DNA of 64,000 bases from Geothrix fuzhouensis. Its GTDB lineage: Bacteria > Acidobacteriota > Holophagae > Holophagales > Holophagaceae. A program made the translations under genes and the position numbers. This document shows, piece by piece, positions 17,402 to 25,489 of the stretch (position 1 is its first letter; each line of letters opens with the position of its first letter). The notes below the pieces were generated by a model. The model ran no database searches, had not been told where the DNA came from, and saw only the letters and a list, made by a program, of their open reading frames with translations. Where the stretch lies: positions 808,310 to 872,309 of the forward strand of contig NZ_JANHMQ010000002.1 of NCBI RefSeq assembly GCF_024609325.1. Reading direction: 5' to 3'.

Positions 17402-18516
17402 GACGTCCAGCGGGGCGGGGGAAGGGGCGCGCAGGCTCGTTCACCATTGAGCAGAAGGGGCGAGGCGAGGGTGGGCACCACGACGTTGGTCTCGGGTTCA
17501 AAGAGGGGCTGGAGCAGGTTGTGGAGCTCACCGCCGTGGCGGAACAGGACCTCGTCCACACTGCGCACCTGACTGGCGGGGATGGCGTTGGGTTCGCAGA
17601 AGGCGAGCACCTCGCCCACCGTGTTGGTTTGGGTGCGGGCCTCGATGAGGGCGATCAGCTCCTCGCGATCCTTCACGCGGCCCCGGTTTTTCCGCCACTC
17701 GGGGCGCGTTTCCAGGTCCAGGCCCAGCCACATGGCCAGCACCTCGAATTGCCGGTCGCTGCCTACGGCGATGGCCACGTCGCCATCGGTGCAACGGAAG
17801 GACTGGTAGGGCACGATCTGGGCATGAGCATTGCCCCACCGCTGCGGAGCCGTTCCGGTCATGAGGGCTCCCGCGGCGACGTTGGACAGGCCCGCCAAGG
17901 CGGCCTCCATGAGCGGCACCTCGATGTGGATGGCTTCGCCGGTGCGCTCGCGATGGAGCAAGGCGGCCTGAATGCCGTTGGCGCAGTAGAGGCCCGCCAG
18001 CACATCCACCAGGGCCACGCCCACTTTCATGGGGCGGCCTTCGGGTTCGCCGGTGATGGCCATCCAGCCGCTCTCCGCCTGGATGATGAAGTCGTAGCCG
18101 GCGCGGCGGGAGGCGGTGACATCCGAGGCGAAGCCGCGGATGGACGCCAGAATGAGCTTCGGAAATTTCGCGTGGAGCCGTTTCCAACCCAGGCCCAGGC
18201 GATCCGCGGAATCGGCGCGGAAGTTCTCCACCAGGACATCGGCCTCCTTCAGCAGGTCGAAGAGATCGGCCTTCCCTTCCTCGGTGTGGAGATCGATGGC
18301 CTGACTCCGCTTGCCTCGGTTCGCGCAACGGAAATAGGCGCTTTCGCCAGCGTCGCCATCCTCGAAGGGTGGGCCCCAGCCGCGGGTGGGATCCCCTCCG
18401 GGGGGTTCGAGCTTTTGCACCTCCGCCCCCAGGTCCGCCAGCAGCTGGGTCGAGAAGGGGCCTGCCAGCACGCAGGACAGATCCACGATCCTGAAGTGGG
18501 ACAAGGGCTTGAGCAT
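17398..18516 (-). CDS. Family III CoA-transferase (CaiB/Frc type)
   Basis: A 372-residue CoA-transferase that moves CoA between carboxylic acids through an aspartyl-CoA intermediate. The opening LSHFRIVDLSCVLAGPF and DLGAEVQKLEPPGGDPTR are diagnostic, and the catalytic aspartate lies in RRAGYDFIIQAESG. The C-terminal domain (about 190-330), with SFRCTDGDVAIAVGSDRQF, is also typical. The substrate cannot be told from the sequence. The ATG at 18516 follows GGAG; the frame is open six codons further to a TTG. The stop overlaps the dciA-like gene start. Confidence 0.93.
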   Translation of the reverse strand: MLKPLSHFRIVDLSCVLAGPFSTQLLADLGAEVQKLEPPGGDPTRGWGPPFEDGDAGESAYFRCANRGKRSQAIDLHTEEGKADLFDLLKEADVLVENFRADSADRLGLGWKRLHAKFPKLILASIRGFASDVTASRRAGYDFIIQAESGWMAITGEPEGRPMKVGVALVDVLAGLYCANGIQAALLHRERTGEAIHIEVPLMEAALAGLSNVAAGALMTGTAPQRWGNAHAQIVPYQSFRCTDGDVAIAVGSDRQFEVLAMWLGLDLETRPEWRKNRGRVKDREELIALIEARTQTNTVGEVLAFCEPNAIPASQVRSVDEVLFRHGGELHNLLQPLFEPETNVVVPTLASPLLLNGERACAPLPPPRWTS

Positions 18517-18559
18517 CGGGTTCTCCGGGTTCAAGCCTACTTCATGTCTTCGGGCGGGA

Positions 18560-18988
18560 TCAGCTTGCGGCGATGGTCTGGCGATAGGCCGCGGTCAGGG
18601 TCGCGGCGATCTCCTCGGGGCTGTGGGCGAGGAAATCCTGGCGCTGCATGAGGTGGACCAGCTGGCCGTCCTTGAAGATGGCGGCCTGGGGGCTGGTGGG
18701 CATGGCGCCCTCAAAGTATTCCCGCGCCTGGGCCGTGGCTTCCTTTTCCATGCCTGCAAAGACGGTCACCAGATGATCGAAGCGCAGATCCTGTGACCGC
18801 AGGGCCTCGGTGACGCCGGGTCGCGCGCCCGCCGCAGCGCATCCGCAGACGCTGTTCACCACCAACAGAGTGGTGCCGGGCCGCTGGAGGGCCTGGTCCA
18901 CCTGGGCGGGCGTCAAGAGCTGCTGGAAGCCCTCCCGCACCAATTCCTCACGCATCGGGGCAACCATGTATTCGGGGTAATTCGACAC
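18560..18988 (-). CDS. BrxA/BrxB family bacilliredoxin
   Basis: A 142-residue thioredoxin-fold protein with the family's CGC active site (NSVCGCAAAGARPG) in place of CxxC. In Bacillus these proteins remove bacillithiol from oxidised proteins; in organisms without bacillithiol they act as thiol-disulfide isomerases. The downstream elements TVFAGMEKEATAQAREYF and PPSP-like MPTSPQAAIFKDG match the family. The start is GTG at 18988 with a strong GAGGAGGAAG box. The divergent neighbour is an FMN reductase, so the shared 80-nt region may be redox controlled. Confidence 0.94.
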   Translation of the reverse strand: MSNYPEYMVAPMREELVREGFQQLLTPAQVDQALQRPGTTLLVVNSVCGCAAAGARPGVTEALRSQDLRFDHLVTVFAGMEKEATAQAREYFEGAMPTSPQAAIFKDGQLVHLMQRQDFLAHSPEEIAATLTAAYRQTIAAS

Positions 18989-19005
18989 AACTTCCTCCTC
19001 GGACA

Positions 19006-19044
19006 GTAAAGTTTACCGATTAAGTAAGGATTGATCCAGGTCAC
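19006..19044. promoter_or_regulatory. Divergent control region with FNR-like half-sites
   Basis: The gap between the bacilliredoxin and FMN reductase genes has a small palindrome GTAAA-G-TTTAC (19006-19016) and TTGAT-CCAG-GTCAC (19031-19044). The second resembles the FNR/ANR box TTGAT-N4-ATCAA, with a good left half and a partial right half. Both genes are redox-related, which makes an oxygen- or redox-responsive site plausible. Confidence 0.4.
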
Positions 19045-19069
19045 AATTCAGGGCTGATGAGGAGTGACC

Positions 19070-19612
19070 ATGCGGCTGGCCTTGATGGGTGGGAGTCTTC
19101 GTCCGGGTTCCCTGAATACCCGCCTGCTGCGCCAGCTGGCCGCCCAGTTGGAAGCCCGGGGCCATGAGGTGTCCACCTTTGCGGGAGAGGCCCTGCGTTG
19201 GCCGCTCTATGAGGAGGGTAATGTGGCCACGGCTGAGATCCTGGCGCTTCACGGAGCCCTTCAGGCCGCCCAAGGCCTGGTGATCGTCTCGCCGGAATAC
19301 AACGCGGGCATTCCGGGCCATCTGAAGAACGCGGTGGATTGGCTCAGCACCCTGAAGCCCAGTCCCTGGCACGGCCTGCCTGTACTGCTCTGCGCGGCGA
19401 GCCCCGGCGCCTTCGGCGGCGCCCGCGGCCTCGTGACCTGGCGGACCACCTTGGCAAACATGGGCGCCCTGGCCCTGCCCGAGGCCCTCACGGTGCCCCA
19501 TGCGGATCAACAGCTCGATGAGCAGGGGGCACCGAGAGACCCCCGCACCCTCGCCGCCGTGCCGAAGATCCTGGACAGCTTCCTGTCCCTGGTGACCCGG
19601 CTCCGTTCGTAG
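19070..19612 (+). CDS. NADPH-dependent FMN reductase family protein
   Basis: A 180-residue flavodoxin-fold protein. The phosphate-binding loop GGSLRPGSLNTRL at the N-terminus and SPEYNAGIPGHLKNAVDWLS, which contacts the flavin isoalloxazine ring, identify the NADPH-dependent FMN reductase/quinone reductase family. It would transfer electrons from NAD(P)H through FMN to flavins, quinones or metal/azo acceptors. The ATG at 19070 is five nt after AGGAG; the GTG two codons earlier overlaps that box and is less likely. It is divergent from the bacilliredoxin gene. Confidence 0.93.
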   Translation: MRLALMGGSLRPGSLNTRLLRQLAAQLEARGHEVSTFAGEALRWPLYEEGNVATAEILALHGALQAAQGLVIVSPEYNAGIPGHLKNAVDWLSTLKPSPWHGLPVLLCAASPGAFGGARGLVTWRTTLANMGALALPEALTVPHADQQLDEQGAPRDPRTLAAVPKILDSFLSLVTRLRS

Positions 19613-19653
19613 CCCCAGAGGTATGCGATCCTGAACTGTCTTCCGGAGCCGTC

Positions 19654-21426
19654 ATGAAGGACTTTTTCAAGAGCTTCTTCGCTACGCTGCTGGCCCTGAT
19701 GGTGGCCGGAGGTGTGGCCGTCTTCCTGTTCTTCGGCCTGCTGACCGTCATCGGCTCCGCGGGCAAGCCCACGGTGCCCAGCAAGGCCGTGCTGGTCTTC
19801 GACCTGGACACCAGCCTGTCCGATGCGGAGCGCGATCCTGAACCCAGCGAGGCCCTCAGCGAAGCCCTTGGCGGCGGGGGGGGCCACAGCCAGGCTCTGC
19901 CGGCGGCCATCGAGGCTCTGGATCGGGCGGCCTCGGACAATCACATCACGGCGCTGTTCCTCACGGGGAACCTCCAGGGCGCGGGTCCGGCTCAGCTGCG
20001 CGAGCTGCGCGAGGCCATCCAGCGGTTCAAGGCGAAGAAACCTGTGCTGGCCTACAACCTGGGCTGGAGCAAGCGGGACTACTACCTGGCGGCCGGCGCC
20101 ACCACTGTGTTCATCAATCCCTTCGGCCAGATGGAGGTGAACGGCCTGGCGAGCGAGCCGATGTTCTTCGGTGAGGCTTTCAAGAAGTACGGCGTGGAAG
20201 TACAGGTCACCCGCGTGGGCAAGTACAAGAGCGCGGTGGAGCCCTTCATCACCGACCACATGAGCGATCCCAACCGGGAGCAGGTGCAGAAGCTGCTGGA
20301 TGACATCTGGAGCGAGTGGAAGGAGACCGTCGCCAAGGACCGCAAGAAGACCCCCGCAGATTTCCAGACCATCGCGGATGAGAAGGGAATCGTGGAGGCC
20401 GAGGAGGCGAAGAAGCTGGGCCTCGTGGACCGCATCGCGCCCTATGACGAAGTGCTGGACGAGCTGAAGAAACTGGCCGGTAAGCAAGCCAAGGACAAGG
20501 ACTTCCCCCAGATCGCCTTGGCCACGTACGCCGGCATCGCTGGCGAGGCGAAGACTGGGCGGACGCGCATCGCCGTGGTCGTGGCTGAAGGCGAGATCGT
20601 GGATGGCGAAGGCAAGGCCAATCAGGTGGGCGGCGAGCGCCTCAGCCGCGAGCTGCGCCAGCTGCGCCTGGACGACCGCATCAAAGCGGTGGTGCTCCGC
20701 GTGAACAGCCCCGGCGGTAGCGCGGCGGCCTCGGAGCTCATCCAACGCGAAGTCATCCTCACGAAGAAGGTGAAGCCCCTCGTGGTGTCCATGGGCCACC
20801 TGGCGGCCTCAGGCGGCTACTGGATCAGCACCTACGGCGACCGCATTTTCGCGGAGCCCAGCACCATCACTGGCTCCATTGGGGTCTTCGGCCTGCTGCC
20901 CAACGTCAAGAAGCTGGCCAATGAGCACGGCATCACCTGGGATAGCGTGCAGACCGCCAAGATGGCGAATCCCATGACCTTGGCCCGGCCCAAGAACGAC
21001 TTGGAGCTGGCTCGCATCCAGGGCTTGGTGGACCGCATCTACGATCAGTTCGTCTCCAAGGTGGCGGACAGCCGGAAGATGAAGAAGGAGGCGGTCCATG
21101 AGATTGCCCAGGGCCGCGTCTGGTCCGGCCAGGAGGCCGTGAAGCTGGGCTTGGTGGACGAGCTCGGGGGGCTGGATGCCGCGGTGAAGTACTCCGCCGG
21201 CCGGCTCAAGGCGGGCGACAACTACCAGGTTGTGGGGCCTGAACGGGAGCCGGACACCCTCCGGGAGATCCTGAAGAATCTGGGCGGCAAGCCCAGGAAG
21301 CTCACCAGGACCGGCCCGGTGGATGGGCTGGTGGATTCGTTCCGCCATCAGCTGGACCTGCTGACCTCGCTGAACGATCCGCAGGGCGTCTACGCCCGGC
21401 TGCCCTTCGAACTTGAGCTGAAATAG
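19654..21426 (+). CDS. sppA: Signal peptide peptidase SppA, 67-kDa type
   Basis: A 590-residue inner-membrane serine protease with two tandem S49 domains, the long form found in Gram-negative bacteria. It has an N-terminal membrane anchor (about 8-33). The catalytic lysine is K192 in GKYKSAVEPF of the first domain and the nucleophile S386 in GHLAASGGYW of the second; together they form the Ser/Lys dyad. NSPGGSAAASE upstream of the serine is the usual oxyanion region. It degrades signal peptides left in the membrane. The ATG has GGAG five nt upstream. marC starts 3 nt after its stop. Confidence 0.96.
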   Translation: MKDFFKSFFATLLALMVAGGVAVFLFFGLLTVIGSAGKPTVPSKAVLVFDLDTSLSDAERDPEPSEALSEALGGGGGHSQALPAAIEALDRAASDNHITALFLTGNLQGAGPAQLRELREAIQRFKAKKPVLAYNLGWSKRDYYLAAGATTVFINPFGQMEVNGLASEPMFFGEAFKKYGVEVQVTRVGKYKSAVEPFITDHMSDPNREQVQKLLDDIWSEWKETVAKDRKKTPADFQTIADEKGIVEAEEAKKLGLVDRIAPYDEVLDELKKLAGKQAKDKDFPQIALATYAGIAGEAKTGRTRIAVVVAEGEIVDGEGKANQVGGERLSRELRQLRLDDRIKAVVLRVNSPGGSAAASELIQREVILTKKVKPLVVSMGHLAASGGYWISTYGDRIFAEPSTITGSIGVFGLLPNVKKLANEHGITWDSVQTAKMANPMTLARPKNDLELARIQGLVDRIYDQFVSKVADSRKMKKEAVHEIAQGRVWSGQEAVKLGLVDELGGLDAAVKYSAGRLKAGDNYQVVGPEREPDTLREILKNLGGKPRKLTRTGPVDGLVDSFRHQLDLLTSLNDPQGVYARLPFELELK

Positions 21427-21429
21427 CCA

Positions 21430-22038
21430 GTGGATTCGGCCTCCTTTGTTTCGGCCATCATCCTGCTGGTGCTGGTGACGGATCCCCTGGGCAACATCCC
21501 CGTCTTCATCGGGCTGCTGCGCCAGGTGGATCCGGCCCGGCGCCAGCGGATCATCGTCCGCGAGGTGCTGTTTGCCTTCGCCATCCTGCTCTTCTTCGCC
21601 CTCTTCGGTCAGACGGTGCTGCATCTCATGCACCTTACCGACACGTCGCTGGGCATCGCCGGTGGTGTGATCCTCTTCCTCATCGCCCTGAAAATGGTCT
21701 TCCCCCATCCCGAGGGACCCACGGACCTACCCGTCCACGGAGAGCCCTTCCTCGTGCCGCTGGCCATCCCCTTCATCGCGGGGCCCTCGGCCATCGCCAC
21801 CGTGCTGCTGCTCGTGAGCCGGGAGCCGCACCGGCTCTGGGAGTGGCTGGGCGCCCTGACCGTGGCCATGGCCATTTCGGCGGTGGTGCTGGGTTTCGCC
21901 GAGAAGATCGCGGCCTTCCTGGGCGAGAAGGTCACCCTGGCCTTCGAGCGGCTCATGGGCCTGGTGCTCACGGCCATGGCTATCGAGATGCTGCTGGCGG
22001 GCATCCAGAAGTTCGTGCTGCAGCTGCGCGCGGCCTAG
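21430..22038 (+). CDS. MarC family integral membrane protein
   Basis: A 202-residue protein with six predicted transmembrane helices, matching MarC/YhgN: the opening FVSAIILLVLVTDPLGNIPVF and the central PLAIPFIAGPSAIATVLLL are family signatures. Members have no firmly established transport substrate. The start is GTG, 3 nt behind sppA, so it is read from the sppA transcript. Its stop overlaps the stop of the convergent DUF4442 gene (sequence CTAG). Confidence 0.93.
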   Translation: MDSASFVSAIILLVLVTDPLGNIPVFIGLLRQVDPARRQRIIVREVLFAFAILLFFALFGQTVLHLMHLTDTSLGIAGGVILFLIALKMVFPHPEGPTDLPVHGEPFLVPLAIPFIAGPSAIATVLLLVSREPHRLWEWLGALTVAMAISAVVLGFAEKIAAFLGEKVTLAFERLMGLVLTAMAIEMLLAGIQKFVLQLRAA

Positions 22039-22520
22039 GCCTTTCGCTTCAGGCTCAGCTCCAGCGTGAACTCCGCCACGGGCTCGAAGGTGCCGTCCGC
22101 CAGCTTTACCGCCGCCTGGATGTGCATGGGCTCGGTGATGCGCTCCTCAGAGGCCAGGGTGCGGCGCACCTGGTCCCGGATGGCGGCACCTTCCTCGCAG
22201 ATGAAGTAGACATCGGCTTCGGGGCGCTTCAGGAAGGTGGCCTGGAAGGTCTTGAAGACCAGGGCCACGGCCTGCCCTGAGCGCTTGATCTGATCCATGG
22301 CCAGCAGCCCTCCGGCGCAGTCGGCACCGATGGCCAAGGCACCGAAATACATGGAACCGAGGTGGTTCTTCGTCCAGCGCCGGAGCGGGATCCGCACGAC
22401 GCAGCGGGCTTCCGTCAGCTCGACCACGCTGGGATGCACGGAGGCCAGGAGGGGGATCTTCAGCCACCCGAACAGGCGCATGCCGAAGGTCTGTTTCAGG
22501 CGTTCCAAGGAGGGGGACAT
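22035..22520 (-). CDS. DUF4442 hotdog-fold protein, second copy
   Basis: A 161-residue protein of the DUF4442 hotdog-fold family. It has TKNHLGSMYFGALAIGADCAG as the conserved loop and an N-terminal amphipathic helix with FGMRLFGWLK. Compared with the other DUF4442 protein in this window, the hydrophobic pattern is shared but sequence identity is low. It is the last gene of the rpsP-khpA-rimM line, where trmD and rplS would often be found. There is no Shine-Dalgarno before the ATG at 22520; the rimM stop is 11 nt upstream, so coupling is likely. Confidence 0.82.
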   Translation of the reverse strand: MSPSLERLKQTFGMRLFGWLKIPLLASVHPSVVELTEARCVVRIPLRRWTKNHLGSMYFGALAIGADCAGGLLAMDQIKRSGQAVALVFKTFQATFLKRPEADVYFICEEGAAIRDQVRRTLASEERITEPMHIQAAVKLADGTFEPVAEFTLELSLKRKA

Positions 22521-22531
22521 GGTTTCGATTG

Positions 22532-23083
22532 TCAGTCGCCCACCAGGTTCACGTCCAGCAGACCTTCCGGGGGATCCAGGTCCAGGCGGCGGTTCGGCAG
22601 GTCCAGCCTCCACCAGGCCTTGATGTAGGGGATGTCGCGCTGGCCCGTGCGGCCGGGCCGCAGGTCACGCATGACCACCATGTCGTAACCGGCAGGGCCG
22701 GGATCCAGGCGCAGCACCTCGCCCACCTTGCGCCCTCCCACGAAGACGTCACAGCCGATCCACTGGTGGCGGAAGGTTTCACCTTCTTCCAGCGTGGCGG
22801 CCGCTTCCGGCATCCACAGGGCCCAGCCCTTCAGAGGCTCGGCGGCGGTACGGTCGGGCACCTCGGCGAAGGCGAGGCAGGGCCGGTCCTGGTGCCAGCG
22901 GAAGCTTCGCAGCTTCACAGGCCGGGCCGGGGCAGCGTCCTGTCCGTGTTCCAGATCCAGCTGAGGCGGCGCCAGCACCAGGCCCGCCATGCCTTCCAGC
23001 CGTTCTGGCTCATCCATGACGGAATGAAAGAGGAACTCGCCCTTGAGTCCCTGGATCTTGGCCAGATGACCTGCCAGCAGCAT
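22532..23083 (-). CDS. rimM: 16S rRNA processing protein RimM
   Basis: A 183-residue ribosome maturation factor needed for 30S head assembly. It binds ribosomal protein S19. The N-terminal barrel opens with LAGHLAKIQGLKGEF, the typical GxI-x-x-x-GLxGE pattern. The C-terminal PRC-barrel contains FRHQWIGCDVFVGGRKVGEV and ends with the DLPNRRLDLDPPEGLLDVN segment. The ATG at 23083 is immediately preceded by the end of a 275-bp inverted-repeat element, which now supplies the translation start region. The usual neighbours khpA and rpsP lie beyond that element. Confidence 0.93.
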   Translation of the reverse strand: MLLAGHLAKIQGLKGEFLFHSVMDEPERLEGMAGLVLAPPQLDLEHGQDAAPARPVKLRSFRWHQDRPCLAFAEVPDRTAAEPLKGWALWMPEAAATLEEGETFRHQWIGCDVFVGGRKVGEVLRLDPGPAGYDMVVMRDLRPGRTGQRDIPYIKAWWRLDLPNRRLDLDPPEGLLDVNLVGD

Positions 23084-23358
23084 CTAGGGCCTGCCTTCAA
23101 AATGGATGCGAGCCGCGACGGGTCCAGCCGCGTGATCTAGGAAGGAAGCGCGCGCAGGGCGATGCGGGACATCGTTCAAGCGCGGTGACGCACCTGGGCG
23201 CGCGGCTGGGCCCGTCCCGAAGGGCAAGGGGCGGCGCCCGGCGCGAACCTGCGTCAAGCTCCTCGTCAATAGTGCCGCTATTGCCATCGTCGCTTTCCTT
23301 TTCTCGCTTGGGCGGCGCCCCTTGCGCGGCCGCGCCCCATTCTGAGGCCAGGCCCTAG
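23084..23358. mobile_element. 275-bp MITE-like element, copy 1
   Basis: Non-coding stretch bounded by CTAG on both sides and by imperfect terminal inverted repeats (CTAGGGCCTG inwards at both ends, then about 11 partly matching bases). It resembles 38491-38766 over its full length: same size (275 against 276 bp), same bounding CTAG, shared CATCGTTCAAG-n-GCG-n-TGACGC block and a GTCCCGAAGGGC-type block. It also has a small internal hairpin at the same place (CAATAG-TGCCG-CTATTG here) that has changed by compensatory substitutions in the other copy. It has no transposase gene, so any mobility would be non-autonomous. The right end overlaps the khpA stop codon and the left end abuts the rimM ATG. 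Confidence 0.75.
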
Positions 23359-23609
23359 ACCTCCCGTTCGTCCTCGTCATCCAGTTCGAGGTTCACCATC
23401 AGACCGGCCTTCTCGCCGGCGACCTTGCAGAGGGTGCGGAGGGCCGAGATCATGCGCCCATGCTTGCCGATAATGCGCCCGCGGTCCCGGGGATCGGCGA
23501 AGACCAGCACGTCGCGCTTCTTCCCTTCGCCGCTGACCTCGACCCGGAGCGCCTCCGGATGGTCCAGCAGGGGAGTCAGCACATCACGCAGGAAGGCTTC
23601 GGGGTTCAT
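23355..23609 (-). CDS. khpA: KH-domain RNA-binding protein KhpA
   Basis: An 84-residue protein with a single KH domain. GRIIGKHGRMI carries the GxxG RNA-binding loop, and the rest is the alternating strand/helix pattern of the KhpA/YlqC family, ending in an acidic tail. These proteins bind RNA, often with KhpB, and are usually encoded beside rpsP. Two consecutive ATGs are present (23612 and 23609); GGAG is 2 nt from the first and 5 nt from the second, so the second was chosen. Its TAG stop lies in the terminal CTAG of the adjacent 275-bp element. Confidence 0.93.
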   Translation of the reverse strand: MNPEAFLRDVLTPLLDHPEALRVEVSGEGKKRDVLVFADPRDRGRIIGKHGRMISALRTLCKVAGEKAGLMVNLELDDEDEREV

Positions 23610-23670
23610 CATCGCTCCACGAACAAAGAAAGCCGGACCAGGGCCCGGCTTTCGGACGTCGGAAACCGGA

Positions 23671-23913
23671 TTACAGGATCTGGTTCTTCTTGAACAGATC
23701 GAGCACGGTCTTGGAGGGCTGGGCGCCCTTCTGGAGCCAGGACTTCGCCTTCTCGGCGTCGATGCGGACCTCTTCGCCGGAACCGGCGATGGGGTTCACG
23801 AAGCCCAACACCTCCACGGCGCGGCCGGTGGGGATGCGGTCATTCTCGGAGACGACGATGTGGTAGAACGGGCGCTTCTTGGCACCATTGCGAGCAAGTC
23901 GGATCGAAAGCAT
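23671..23913 (-). CDS. rpsP: 30S ribosomal protein S16
   Basis: Full-length S16, 80 residues, a 30S assembly protein. MLSIRLARNGAKKRPFYHIV and GRAVEVLGFVNP are the family signatures, and the C-terminus ends with ALPS-like GAQPSKTVLDLFKK. The ATG at 23913 is preceded by AGGGAG. A good sigma70-like promoter lies just upstream, so this starts the rpsP-khpA-(element)-rimM transcript. Confidence 0.97.
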   Translation of the reverse strand: MLSIRLARNGAKKRPFYHIVVSENDRIPTGRAVEVLGFVNPIAGSGEEVRIDAEKAKSWLQKGAQPSKTVLDLFKKNQIL

Positions 23914-23933
23914 GGGCACTCCCTGAGCAGGAG

Positions 23934-23962
23934 AGTGTATCGCGGAATTCACCCGTTCCCAA
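23934..23962 (-). promoter_or_regulatory. Candidate sigma70 promoter of rpsP
   Basis: On the minus strand TTGGGA (23957-23962) and TACACT (23934-23939) have an exact 17-nt spacer and lie 21 nt before the rpsP ATG, with the ribosome-binding site between. The -35 matches four and the -10 four of six consensus bases. Confidence 0.55.
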
Positions 23963-23992
23963 GCGCAAATTTGGGCGTCTGGGCAGTGTCTC

Positions 23993-25477
23993 TCACGGCT
24001 CGAAGCTGGCGGGTGGGAAGCTGCCTTCGAGGACGGCCTGGCGTTCCCGGACGTTCCGCCGCAACGTCGGCCAGCGGGGATGGCTACGCATTTTCTCGAG
24101 GAAAGGCGAAGTCTCATACCAGCGGGCGCAGCTGAATCCCTGGACGAAAGCCCGCGTGGCGCAATCCACGGCCAAGCCCGCCTCGCCCAGCAGCGAGTAG
24201 GCCTCGGCTTGCTTGAAGGTCAATTCGCCATCGGGGATGCGCAACTTCCCTCGCACCTCGTCGATGCGTCGAAGCTCGGCCAGTCCCTCCGCCGTCCGCC
24301 CATCAAGGTACGCGCGATAGACCCGGCTGAGGCCCTGGAAAGGGCTGGAGCCCGCTGCCGCTTCGGCAGCCTTCATGTGCGTGAGGGCGGCCTGGCGATC
24401 GCCCTTCAGCAAGGCGAGGTAGCCCTGGTAGAACAGGAAGCTGGCATCTTCGCGCACAGCCTTGGCCTGCTGCAGGTCCTCCTCGAAGGCTGCCCAGTCG
24501 CCGAGGTAGAGGTTGGTGGTTTCGACAGTCCAGTAGGAGGTCGGGGGCAGCGGGGCGAGGAGGGCCTTCCGCCGGACCATGGCCGAGTGGGCGCCGGCCA
24601 GCAAGCCCGAGGTCCGGCCAGCATAGGTCAAGCCGAGGTAGAGATCAGGCACGCTCGGGCGTAGACGGACCGCCTCGCCGAGGATTCGCAGCGCCATGTC
24701 CTGGTTCCCCGTGTCGGTGAGCATCAGGGACCATAGAAAGGTGGCCCGGGGATGGCCCGGAACAAGGCTCACGGCCCGCTGGAACGCTTTGTGGGTGCGG
24801 GAATTAAGGCCAATGCCCGCCTTGGCGGGATCCACCCAGAGGCTGCGGTAGAGGTGGTCACCCAGGGTGGCCCAGGCGGTGGCACACATGGGTTCCGCTT
24901 CGGCCAGGGCCTGGGTCGTGGCCAGTTGCTCCGTGGCCTCCTGGTCATCCCGCACGGCCATGGCATGCAGGAGGCCCCAGAAATGGTCCGTCTGGCGGGG
25001 GTAGAGGTCTGCCGCAAAGCGATGGCGCCGCTCCATCGGCCAGTGCGCCAACCAGGTGTCCAGGGCCAGTGCAGGCTCCATGGGGGGTTGTCTGCTGCGG
25101 TTCCAGGGTTGGCCTGCCAGCAGTTTGGCGGGCGTGGTCCACTGGGTGGTCAAGGCCAGCCGTTGGCCATCCCGCCACCCCTGGAAACGGAACAGTGCCA
25201 TGTCGGCGGGGAGCTTCCGCAGCTCTGCCGGGGTGGGGACGGCGGGGGCTTGGGTGACTGTCAGACCGGCCAGCACCTCGAAGTGGTCCTTGATTAGGGT
25301 CTCCAGGCCGAGGTTCAGCTCGGTCTGCAGCGAAGGCTCGGGGCTGATCATGAGCACCCGCCTTGGGCTTGGGTAGTGGGCGTTGGATCGCCACAACCAC
25401 GCCCCGGCCAGGCTGATGCCCAGAACCGCGCCCAGAAGCATCCAGGTTCGGGCAGGGGTCAGGAGAGGACGTCGCAC
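23993..25477 (-). CDS. Membrane-anchored TPR-like protein of unknown function
   Basis: A 494-residue protein with one N-terminal membrane helix (about 12-30) and a large, mostly helical domain after it. From about 180 onward the helix pairs follow a tetratricopeptide-like spacing (for example AFQRAVSLVPGHPRATFLWS and ILGEAVRLRPSVPDLYLGL). The C-terminus SPFLEKMRSHPRWPTL is a motif seen at the end of TPR proteins. The segment at 35-110 resembles the FlgN-less periplasmic region of TolB-like/TPR fusions only loosely, so no function is claimed. The start is GTG at 25477, 12 nt after the ffh stop; an ATG at 25441 is an alternative. Confidence 0.75.
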   Translation of the reverse strand: MRRPLLTPARTWMLLGAVLGISLAGAWLWRSNAHYPSPRRVLMISPEPSLQTELNLGLETLIKDHFEVLAGLTVTQAPAVPTPAELRKLPADMALFRFQGWRDGQRLALTTQWTTPAKLLAGQPWNRSRQPPMEPALALDTWLAHWPMERRHRFAADLYPRQTDHFWGLLHAMAVRDDQEATEQLATTQALAEAEPMCATAWATLGDHLYRSLWVDPAKAGIGLNSRTHKAFQRAVSLVPGHPRATFLWSLMLTDTGNQDMALRILGEAVRLRPSVPDLYLGLTYAGRTSGLLAGAHSAMVRRKALLAPLPPTSYWTVETTNLYLGDWAAFEEDLQQAKAVREDASFLFYQGYLALLKGDRQAALTHMKAAEAAAGSSPFQGLSRVYRAYLDGRTAEGLAELRRIDEVRGKLRIPDGELTFKQAEAYSLLGEAGLAVDCATRAFVQGFSCARWYETSPFLEKMRSHPRWPTLRRNVRERQAVLEGSFPPASFEP

Positions 25478-25489
25478 CAGAGGTGGCCC

